Positions 1-4,743 of a stretch of DNA of 5,224 nt are shown piece by piece. The notes beneath the pieces are model-generated. The model searched no databases. It was not told where the DNA came from and saw only the letters and a program-made list of their open reading frames with translations. The translations under genes were made by a program, and so were the position numbers. Within the stretch, counting starts at the first letter, position 1; each line of letters begins with the position of its first letter. Origin of the DNA: Nitrospinota bacterium (GTDB lineage Bacteria; Tectomicrobia; Entotheonellia; J063); NCBI GenBank assembly GCA_003696125.1, contig RFHZ01000342.1, positions 1 through 5,224 of the forward strand. Direction: 5' to 3'.

Positions 1-74
<74 letters not shown>

Positions 75-93
75 GGCGAACAAGAAAAGGGCA

Positions 94-166
94 TAGGCGG
101 AACAGGGATCGAACCTGCGACCTCAGCCTTGTAAGGGCTGCGCTCTCCCAACTGAGCTATCCGCCT
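94..166 (-). tRNA. tRNA-Val (anticodon TAC)
   Basis: Complete minus-strand cloverleaf of 73 bases. The acceptor stem AGGCGGA (166-160) pairs with TCCGCCT (101-95), and the discriminator A is at 94. The D arm is GCTC/GAGC. The anticodon stem CAGCC/GGCTG encloses the loop CTTACAA, giving anticodon TAC for valine. The T arm has TTCGATC between GCAGG and CCTGT. The bases after the discriminator read TGC rather than CCA, so the 3' CCA must be added after transcription. It is the first gene of a small tRNA operon with tRNA-Asp. Confidence 0.97.
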
Positions 167-176
167 ATCCTTTCAT

Positions 177-218
177 GGAAAAGCTTGCCCAGGGGAACCG
201 CTTCCCCCTCCCTTTTCC
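177..218 (-). other. Nested inverted repeat in the tRNA operon leader
   Basis: An inner perfect 6-bp stem (192-197 with 202-207, GGGGAA/TTCCCC, 4-base loop) is enclosed by an outer perfect 6-bp stem (177-182 with 213-218, GGAAAA/TTTTCC). If transcription starts near 220, the structure forms the extreme 5' end of the pre-tRNA and stops about 10 bases before mature tRNA-Val. No T-run directly follows the inner stem, so it is not a typical intrinsic terminator. A role in leader processing is only a guess. Confidence 0.4.
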
Positions 219-226
219 GGATAATA

Positions 227-255
227 AGTGTAACAGAGGGAGGCGAGAAAAGCAA
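227..255 (-). promoter_or_regulatory. Predicted sigma70-type promoter of the tRNA-Val/tRNA-Asp operon
   Basis: On the minus strand, a -35-like TTGCTT (255-250) is followed after exactly 17 bases by a -10-like TACACT (232-227). Matches to consensus are modest (3 of 6 and 4 of 6). The position is right: downstream of the mtnA stop and upstream of tRNA-Val. Transcription would start near 220, giving a leader of about 54 bases. The -35 box lies inside an inverted repeat at 245-267. Confidence 0.5.
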
Positions 256-267
256 GCACTTTTTCTC
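245..267 (-). other. Inverted repeat after mtnA, overlapping the tRNA -35 box
   Basis: GAGAAAAG (245-252) and CTTTTTCTC (259-267) form an 8-bp stem with one bulged base and a 6-base loop. It begins 19 bases after the mtnA stop codon. It could act as a weak terminator for the upstream operon, but on the minus strand the next bases are GCCTCCCTC rather than a T-run. It could equally be a symmetric protein site, since it contains the predicted tRNA promoter -35 box. Confidence 0.3.
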
Positions 268-285
268 CGGCTCAAGAGGAGCGGT

Positions 286-1374
286 TTAGGGACGCATCTC
301 CGCCGACAGCACTTTCCGGTCGGACATGACGCGAGCGATATTTTCGTCCAGAGGGGGGGAGAGGATCCCCTTTTCCGTGATGATGGCCCGGATATAAGAA
401 TGAGGAGTGATATCGAAGGCGGGATTGGCTGCCTCGACCCCGGGAGGAACGATCGGCTGTCCTCCCCAATGGGTCACCTCTTGCGGATTGCGTTCCTCGA
501 TAGGGATATCGTCGCCAGTAGAGATCGAGAGGTCAATAGTCGAGGTAGGGGCCGCTACGTAGAAAGGGATGTCATGCTCTTTGGCCAGTACCGCCAGCGT
601 GTACGTGCCGATTTTGTTGGCTACATCCCCATTGGCAGCGATACGGTCGGCCCCAACCAGTACCGCCTGCACCATCTTTTTCCGCATGAAGTATCCGGCC
701 ATGCTGTCGGTGATCACCTTTACCGGGATACGAAGGGCGTGCAGCTCCCAGGCGGTGAGGCGGGCCCCCTGCAGGAAAGGCCTGGTCTCATCAGCCAGCA
801 CCATGATTTTCTTCCCCGCCTCCCAGGCGGCTCGAATGACCCCTAAAGCCGTACCGTATCCACCGGTGGCCAGAGCACCGGCATTGCAGTGGGTGAGCAC
901 CGTGCTCTCGTCAGCAAGCAGGCTCTTTCCATGCTCGCCGATCTGCTTGTTGATGGCGATATCTTCGGCAAGGATGCGCTGCGCTTCCTCGACCAGGCGC
1001 TGTTTCAGGAGGGAGAGATCTGTATCACGGTGGGCCAGAACCAGGTTTCTCATCCGCGTTATGGCCCAGAAGAGGTTGACGGCCGTGGGGCGAGTGGAGG
1101 CGAATTCTTGACAGATCTGCTCGAATGCTCGATAAAACTCCTCAAAAGTGGTCGCCGGGATAGAGCGGGCTCCTAAAGCAATCCCCATGGCTGCGGTGAT
1201 CCCGATGGCCGGGGCTCCTCGTACCACCATGGTGCGGATGGCCTGCGCCACGTCCCGGTAATCCGAACAGGCCAGGTATACCTCTTCCTGGGGTAGCCGG
1301 CGTTGATCGAGTAAGCGCACCCCATCTCCTGTCCACTCTACGGTATGAAAATCTACTCTCTCTTGCGCTGTCAC
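286..1374 (-). CDS. mtnA: S-methyl-5-thioribose-1-phosphate isomerase (MtnA)
   Basis: MtnA converts 5-methylthioribose-1-phosphate to 5-methylthioribulose-1-phosphate in the methionine salvage pathway, in the cytoplasm. It belongs to the aIF-2B/eIF-2B subunit fold family. The 362 residues match the usual family length. Visible signatures are [13 protein letters not shown] (52-64), [16 protein letters not shown] (161-176) and [18 protein letters not shown] (241-258). By family knowledge the catalytic pair is Cys160 and Asp240 in the Bacillus enzyme; here Cys163 and Asp243 fall in the matching motifs with the same 80-residue spacing. These motifs favour the isomerase over a regulatory eIF-2B-like protein. 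The start is GTG, with GGGAG seven bases upstream, and the stop is TAA. It follows DUF167 by 46 bases with no clear promoter between, so it is probably the last gene of the operon. No other salvage gene is in the window. Confidence 0.97.
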   Translation of the reverse strand: MTAQERVDFHTVEWTGDGVRLLDQRRLPQEEVYLACSDYRDVAQAIRTMVVRGAPAIGITAAMGIALGARSIPATTFEEFYRAFEQICQEFASTRPTAVNLFWAITRMRNLVLAHRDTDLSLLKQRLVEEAQRILAEDIAINKQIGEHGKSLLADESTVLTHCNAGALATGGYGTALGVIRAAWEAGKKIMVLADETRPFLQGARLTAWELHALRIPVKVITDSMAGYFMRKKMVQAVLVGADRIAANGDVANKIGTYTLAVLAKEHDIPFYVAAPTSTIDLSISTGDDIPIEERNPQEVTHWGGQPIVPPGVEAANPAFDITPHSYIRAIITEKGILSPPLDENIARVMSDRKVLSAEMRP

Positions 1375-1420
1375 GCCTCTTCTCCCTTTTGTGTGTGGTT
1401 TGCCAGGGGGGTAAAGACTG

Positions 1421-1732
1421 CTACGAGTGAGGGGGATAGAGTCCCAAAGACTTCAGGCGTTGCAAAAACTCTGCCTTTCGCATCCCACGTATGCACACCC
1501 GTTTCTGTCGGCTATGGAGACCACTGAGCAGAGAAACGTGTGAGGGAGGGATGTCTAGCGTCTTGGCCAAAAATTTTCGACAGAGCTCGTTGGCTGCCCC
1601 TTCGACCGGAGGGGCGGTGAGTCGAATCTTTAGCGCATCTTCCAGAATGCCGACCAGTTCATTCTTCTTGGCCCGTGGTTGGACGCGGACGACAAATACG
1701 ATCCCGTCTGGTGTCTCTTCGATCCGAAGCAT
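1421..1732 (-). CDS. DUF167 (YggU family) protein
   Basis: A small cytoplasmic protein of 103 residues belonging to the DUF167/YggU family, whose biochemical role is not established. Family signatures are [13 protein letters not shown] (17-29), [16 protein letters not shown] (34-49) and the SRQKRV stretch near residues 74-79, after GLH. The length is typical of stand-alone members. The start is ATG at 1732, eight bases after a GAGG element, and the stop is TAG. It begins 24 bases after the divIVA stop codon and should be translated from the same message. yggU lies next to yggT in enterobacteria, so the divIVA-DUF167 adjacency here keeps part of that neighbourhood. Nothing looks truncated. Confidence 0.95.
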   Translation of the reverse strand: MLRIEETPDGIVFVVRVQPRAKKNELVGILEDALKIRLTAPPVEGAANELCRKFLAKTLDIPPSHVSLLSGLHSRQKRVCIRGMRKAEFLQRLKSLGLYPPHS

Positions 1733-1740
1733 CAGGATAC

Positions 1741-1764
1741 CCTCACAGGAGGTGCTTCACACCT
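1741..1764 (-). promoter_or_regulatory. Two mutually exclusive small hairpins at the divIVA/DUF167 junction
   Basis: On the minus strand, AGGTG (1764-1760) can pair with CACCT (1754-1750), putting the divIVA TGA stop in the 5-base loop. Alternatively CCTC (1752-1749) can pair with GAGG (1744-1741), the likely Shine-Dalgarno of DUF167. The stems share bases 1750-1752 and cannot form together. Both are short (5 and 4 bp), so a role in translational coupling is speculative. Confidence 0.3.
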
Positions 1765-2389
1765 GTTCGCTGTTCTCAGGGGGATTTTCTTTACTCTCAG
1801 GAAGGGAACGGGGGTTCAGGTCTACTTCGTTGCCCAGCGCTTCTTCCCCTTCTTCGCGGCCGATACTTAAGAGCTTGAGGTGGGTCTCGACCGCATTACG
1901 GATCTTGAGTTCGAAGAGCTTCCGCTGGCGGCGGAGCTCAAGGATATCCTCTTTGATCCGATTCAACTCCTCCTCGGCATTGAGAAGGATCTTGCCTGCC
2001 TTCAACTCTGCTTCTCTGATCAGGAGTTCGGCCTCTTTCTCTGCCCGTTCTCTCACCTCTTCCTTGACCTGCTGGGCAGTGGCCAGGATTTTGCGCAGCT
2101 CCTTTTCGTTTTCGCGCAACTCTCGAATTTCCTCTTCCCTCCGCTCCAGTCTCTCCCGCAGCAGGCTGTTTTCCTTTACCTGTTCTTCGAGTTCACTCAC
2201 TAACTGCCGCAGTTCGTGGATTTCTTGATCTCGGCTCGCCAGTTGCTCGCGCAATTCGGCGACTTCACGGATTTGCTCTTCCAGTTCACTCGCTACCATC
2301 TCCAGAAAGGCATCGACCTCTTCGATATCAAATCCTCGAAAGCGGTAGGCAAACTGTTGTTGACGGATATCCAGTGGTGTGATCTTCAC
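1757..2389 (-). CDS. divIVA: DivIVA-family polar/septal coiled-coil protein
   Basis: DivIVA proteins bind negatively curved membrane at poles and septa and recruit partners there. The 210-residue product opens with the family's lipid-binding region, ITPLDIRQQQFAYRFRGFD (residues 3-21), then EEVDAFLEMV. Phe17 and Arg18, known in Bacillus DivIVA to matter for membrane binding and polar targeting, are at the same positions. Residues from about 30 to 175 are rich in Glu, Arg, Leu and Lys with heptad-like spacing, consistent with a long coiled coil. The last 35 or so residues are acidic, Pro/Asn/Ser-rich and probably disordered. I chose the GTG at 2389 because AGGAGG lies eight bases upstream and the conserved domain begins at once. 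An ATG 29 codons earlier would overlap yggT and add an unconserved extension encoded by the hairpin region. Confidence 0.92.
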   Translation of the reverse strand: MKITPLDIRQQQFAYRFRGFDIEEVDAFLEMVASELEEQIREVAELREQLASRDQEIHELRQLVSELEEQVKENSLLRERLERREEEIRELRENEKELRKILATAQQVKEEVRERAEKEAELLIREAELKAGKILLNAEEELNRIKEDILELRRQRKLFELKIRNAVETHLKLLSIGREEGEEALGNEVDLNPRSLPESKENPPENSEQV

Positions 2390-2395
2390 GGCTTT

Positions 2396-2403
2396 CTCCT
2401 CCT
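2396..2403 (-). promoter_or_regulatory. Strong Shine-Dalgarno deciding the divIVA start
   Basis: AGGAGGAG on the minus strand, its AGGAGG core ending eight bases before the GTG at 2389. This supports the shorter 210-residue DivIVA over the 239-residue reading. The site lies just outside the 3' arm of the 2407-2456 hairpin, so the hairpin would leave it accessible. Confidence 0.8.
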
Positions 2404-2406
2404 CTT

Positions 2407-2456
2407 GGGGAGTTGTCCTGAGCTCTCCTTGCCCACCAGGGGAGAGGGACAACCCC
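2407..2456 (-). other. Long hairpin in the yggT-divIVA gap
   Basis: The + strand reads GGGG (2407-2410), AG bulge, TTGTCC (2413-2418), a 4-base bulge, CTCTCC (2423-2428), a 12-base loop, then GGAGAG (2441-2446), GGACAA (2447-2452) and CCCC (2453-2456). All arms pair, giving 16 bp in three blocks. On the message it begins immediately after the yggT TAA and ends three bases before the divIVA Shine-Dalgarno. There is no following T-run, so full termination is unlikely. RNA processing, stabilisation of the upstream message or insulation of divIVA translation are possible. Confidence 0.7.
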
Positions 2457-2756
2457 TTACTGGAGTCTGATAGCAATTCCCCGTAGAGAGCCGACGAGGA
2501 AGCTTTGAATAAAGTAGATGAGTAGGATCACGATAAAGGGAGAAAAATCGATACCAGCCGCCACACTGGGGATCGTGCGTCGTACCCAGGAGAGGACCGG
2601 TTCGGTGACCTGATAGAGAAAGCGGACTATCGGGTTATACGGATCAGGATTGACCCAAGAGATCAGCGCTCTCGCAATGATGACGAGCATATACAGATAG
2701 AGGACCGTATCAAGGATCCCTGCGATTGCCCCTAAGAGGTTGCCGATAATGAACAT
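2457..2756 (-). CDS. yggT: YggT/YlmG family membrane protein
   Basis: A 99-residue integral membrane protein of the YggT (YlmG, CCB3-like) family. Bacterial and plastid relatives have been linked to membrane or nucleoid organisation, but the exact role is not settled. Two hydrophobic segments are seen, about residues 3-30 and 69-90. Between them lies the family signature: SWVNPDPYNP (33-42), LYQVTEPVLSWVRRTIP (47-63), then GIDFSPFIVILLI (68-80). The length is typical. The ATG at 2756 has a near-perfect AAGGAGG six bases upstream, and the stop is TAA. It lies 45 bases after proC and 67 before divIVA. A neighbour of divIVA in Gram-positive bacteria and of proC in many proteobacteria, it joins both contexts here. 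Confidence 0.95.
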   Translation of the reverse strand: MFIIGNLLGAIAGILDTVLYLYMLVIIARALISWVNPDPYNPIVRFLYQVTEPVLSWVRRTIPSVAAGIDFSPFIVILLIYFIQSFLVGSLRGIAIRLQ

Positions 2757-2801
2757 TCCCTTCCTCCTTCGTCCTGTATCACTCCTCTCTCCTCCCTCCT
2801 T

Positions 2802-3614
2802 CTATTGCCCCAGCTCACGGGAGCGGTTGGTGGCCGCTTCGACTGCATCCATTATCGTGGCCCGAAACCTCCCCCGCTCCAGGGCATGAAGACCGCTAAT
2901 CGTTGTTCCTCCCGGTGAGGTCACCCTGTCCTTCAAGCGGCCAGGATGTTCCCCTGTTTCCAGTACCATCTTGGCAGATCCCAAGACCGTTTGGGTAGCC
3001 AGAGTCAAGGCGACGTCTCTGGGCAGGCCTACTTTGACGCCGGCATCGGCTAAAGCTTCGATCAGCACGAACACATACGCCGGTCCGCTCCCGCTGAGAC
3101 CGGTTACGGCATCCATGAGATATTCGGAAACCACCACCGTCTTCCCTACCGCATCGAATATGGCCTGCGCCATGCGGAGGTCCTCGAGGGTCGCATGTTC
3201 TCCACGACAGAGGGCGGCTGCACCGCTTTGCACGAGAGCCGGGGTATTCGGCATCACCCGGATCGAGCGTACCGGTTTTTGCAGATGCTGATGGATCTTG
3301 GCCAGAGGCACACCGGCGGCGATACTCACCAGCAGGTGCCTGTCGGTGACCGCGGGTTGGATCTCTTGCAATACCACCTCTATATCTTGTGGTTTGACGG
3401 CGAGAATGACGATATCCGCTCTGCTCACCGCCTGTCGATTTTCGAGCACAGGTTCGACATGGTACCGGGCCTGCAGATAGTCTCGACGCTTCTCTATCAG
3501 GTCGGTCACAAGAATCTGCTCCGCTTTGACCAGTTCAGCCTCTCGCACCCCTTTGATCAGTGCTTCTGCCATGTTGCCGCCCCCGATAAAGGCGAGCACC
3601 TTTTCTGCTAGCAT
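2802..3614 (-). CDS. proC: Pyrroline-5-carboxylate reductase (ProC)
   Basis: ProC catalyses the last step of proline synthesis, reducing 1-pyrroline-5-carboxylate with NAD(P)H in the cytoplasm. The 270 residues match the family. An N-terminal Rossmann fold carries FIGGGNMAEALI (9-20), followed by ILAVKPQD (70-77) and IRVMPNTPALV (118-128). The C-terminal helical dimerisation and substrate domain shows TGLSGSGPAYVF (171-182), DAGVKVGLPRD (190-200) and TSPGGTTISGLHALE (232-246). Nothing is missing. The ATG at 3614 is preceded by GGAGGAAAGGA, and the stop is TAG. It follows plpbp by 45 bases, a pairing common across bacteria and probably linked to PLP or amino-acid metabolism. It occupies the place that sepF has between ylmE and ylmG in Firmicutes. 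Confidence 0.98.
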   Translation of the reverse strand: MLAEKVLAFIGGGNMAEALIKGVREAELVKAEQILVTDLIEKRRDYLQARYHVEPVLENRQAVSRADIVILAVKPQDIEVVLQEIQPAVTDRHLLVSIAAGVPLAKIHQHLQKPVRSIRVMPNTPALVQSGAAALCRGEHATLEDLRMAQAIFDAVGKTVVVSEYLMDAVTGLSGSGPAYVFVLIEALADAGVKVGLPRDVALTLATQTVLGSAKMVLETGEHPGRLKDRVTSPGGTTISGLHALERGRFRATIMDAVEAATNRSRELGQ

Positions 3615-3659
3615 CGCTTCCTTTCCTCCAGAGAAAACCCCCGAACAGCTTCCGGTATC

Positions 3660-4355
3660 CTACGTGCTTCGTGGACCGAAAAGCGCACTCCCGATGCGGA
3701 CAAACGTCGCCCCTTCTTCAATAGCCACCTCATAGTCATTTGACATCCCCATAGAGAGTTCGGCCAAGGAGATCCCTTCGATCCCGACTTTGGCTATCTC
3801 GTCTCGCAGTAGACGGAGTTCCCGGAAATAGGGGCGTGAAGCCTCGGCGTCTTCGGCCAGAGGGGGAATGGTCATCAGACCACGAACGGCGACATAGGGG
3901 AGTCTGGCCATCTCCTTAAGCAGGGGGAGTGCTTCTTCTGGTGATACACCAAACTTGGTCGCCTCTCCTGCCACATTGACCTGCAGGAAGATCGGCATGA
4001 CCTGATTCCGTTTGCTTCCCTGTTTGTTTATCTCCTGGGCTAAAGCCAGGCTATCGACCGAATGGATCAGGTCAAAGAGATCAAAGACATACTTGACCTT
4101 GTTCCTCTGCAAGTGGCCAATGAGATGCCACCGTATCCGGGATCGTCCCAAGAGAGCGACTTTCTCCCGTGCTTCCTGCACGCGATTTTCACCGAAGAGG
4201 GTGATTCCCGCATCGATGGCTTCCCGAATCCGCGGTATCGGTACGGTTTTGGTTACAGCGACGAGAGAGATCTCCTCCGGGGCTCTCCCTACCCTGAGCG
4301 CAGCAGCTTCCATGCGCTGTTTAACCCGCTGCAGATTTTCTACAATGGTTCCCAT
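3660..4355 (-). CDS. yggS: PLP homeostasis protein (PLPBP; YggS/YlmE family)
   Basis: A cytoplasmic pyridoxal 5'-phosphate-binding protein with the alanine-racemase-type barrel but no known catalytic activity. Family members buffer PLP and affect amino-acid and keto-acid pools. Of the 231 residues, Lys36 in LVAVTKT (31-37) is the expected PLP Schiff-base lysine, at the same number as in E. coli YggS. Other signatures are FGENRVQE (54-61), WHLIGHLQRNK (76-86), HSVDS (98-102), KFG (134-136), RGLMTIPP (158-165), SMGMSNDYEVAI (201-212) and FVRIGSALFG (218-227), which includes phosphate-binding residues. Length and motifs are complete. The ATG at 4355 has a GGGAG eight bases upstream, and the stop is TAG. 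It is the first gene after the promoter at 4409-4437 and probably opens the operon. Confidence 0.97.
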   Translation of the reverse strand: MGTIVENLQRVKQRMEAAALRVGRAPEEISLVAVTKTVPIPRIREAIDAGITLFGENRVQEAREKVALLGRSRIRWHLIGHLQRNKVKYVFDLFDLIHSVDSLALAQEINKQGSKRNQVMPIFLQVNVAGEATKFGVSPEEALPLLKEMARLPYVAVRGLMTIPPLAEDAEASRPYFRELRLLRDEIAKVGIEGISLAELSMGMSNDYEVAIEEGATFVRIGSALFGPRST

Positions 4356-4377
4356 CGCCCTCTCTCCCAGGTTCCCC

Positions 4378-4387
4378 TATATACCAT
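4378..4387 (-). promoter_or_regulatory. Possible second extended -10 element before plpbp
   Basis: On the minus strand, ATGGTATATA repeats the ATGGTATA of the main promoter exactly 31 bases downstream. It has a TGn extension, but the -35 position (TTCTAT) is poor. Transcription from it would start near 4371, leaving about 16 bases of leader. Confidence 0.35.
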
Positions 4388-4408
4388 GAGTATGTCTGGA
4401 ATAGAAGC

Positions 4409-4437
4409 AGTATACCATATCGTCGAGACTCCAACAA
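4409..4437 (-). promoter_or_regulatory. Predicted sigma70-type promoter of the plpbp operon
   Basis: On the minus strand, TTGTTG (4437-4432) is followed after 17 bases by TATACT (4414-4409), which matches five of six -10 consensus bases and carries a TGG extension just before it. Transcription would begin near 4402, giving a leader of roughly 47 bases before the plpbp ATG. This is the best promoter in the window and implies that plpbp onward can be expressed apart from ftsZ. Confidence 0.65.
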
Positions 4438-4599
4438 GGCGAATTCTCGAGGGCATATTCTCTGGGTTGGGGAAGGGCACAGTAGGGCTGGGCGGGGGAG
4501 CAACGTAGGGGAGCACGTCGACAGGGAAAGCGGAGCCGGATGGAGATGGAGAGGAATCCTAAGGAAGGTCCCCTTCCCCTCTAGACCCCACTGGCAGAT

Positions 4600-4631
4600 G
4601 CGTATAAGCCGCAGGGAGCTTAAAGATACGC
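4600..4631 (-). other. Bulged hairpin in the ftsZ-plpbp gap
   Basis: GCGTAT (4600-4605) pairs with ATACGC (4626-4631), and AAGC (4606-4609) pairs with GCTT (4618-4621). This gives 10 bp around an 8-base loop, with one 4-base bulge (4622-4625). No T-run follows on either strand. The function is unknown. Confidence 0.4.
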
Positions 4632-4684
4632 CGGTTCCGGAGGGTTTTCCCCCGGGGAAACGAGGAAAAGCTGAGGGTGAGAGG

Positions 4685-4731
4685 AGGGAGAATGGAACCG
4701 CGCCCTCTTCCTTTGTGCCTCCATTCCCCCC
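4685..4731 (-). terminator. Weak candidate ftsZ terminator hairpin
   Basis: On the minus-strand RNA, the segment 4731-4719 can pair with 4697-4685: a GAATGGA/TCCATTC core (4726-4720 with 4696-4690) plus G-C pairs, extended by three G-U pairs, around a loop of about 21 bases. It begins 13 bases after the ftsZ stop codon, the expected place for a terminator. What follows is pyrimidine-rich but not a real U-run, so an intrinsic terminator is not secure. Confidence 0.25.
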
Positions 4732-4743
4732 TTCTCCCTGCTC

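Larger units (their letters stand above)
4438..4743. other. Gene-free stretch after ftsZ with several imperfect inverted repeats
   Basis: No reading frame here looks like a known protein, and I see no trace of pgeF (ylmD), which often lies between ftsZ and ylmE. Inverted repeats are at 4563-4577 (GGAAGG/CCTTCC, 3-base loop), 4600-4631, 4644-4661 (near-perfect palindrome GTTTTCCCCCGGGGAAAC) and 4685-4731. None is followed by a clear T-run on the minus strand. On the minus strand, much of the part nearest ftsZ runs in purine-rich and pyrimidine-rich blocks. One or more of the repeats may end or process the ftsZ message. Confidence 0.6.

Noticed and set aside
192-207. GGGGAA/TTCCCC hairpin as an intrinsic terminator for mtnA
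   Set aside because: It lies downstream of the predicted tRNA promoter and lacks an adjacent T-run on the minus strand. Ending transcripts there would also stop the tRNAs.
201-212. SMGMSNDYEVAI variant in PLPBP (these are residue numbers within the protein)
   Set aside because: The residue between the conserved Ser and Asp varies in this family, so Asn there is not a notable active-site change.
175-846. 223-codon + strand open frame opposite mtnA
   Set aside because: It lies antisense to a clearly conserved gene, runs on into the tRNA leader and resembles no known family. MtnA motifs occupy the other strand throughout.
1491-2228. 245-codon + strand frame rich in Ser and Arg
   Set aside because: It is the antisense shadow of the Glu/Arg/Leu-rich DivIVA coiled coil and DUF167. 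Its repetitive composition follows from the coiled-coil codons.
2390-2476. 29-codon N-terminal extension of DivIVA from an upstream ATG
   Set aside because: The extension overlaps yggT, is encoded by the hairpin and Shine-Dalgarno region and shows no family similarity. The GTG at 2389 has a far better ribosome site.
4321-4503. 60-codon minus-strand frame overlapping the plpbp start
   Set aside because: It spans the plpbp promoter and start in another frame and has no recognisable motif or ribosome site.
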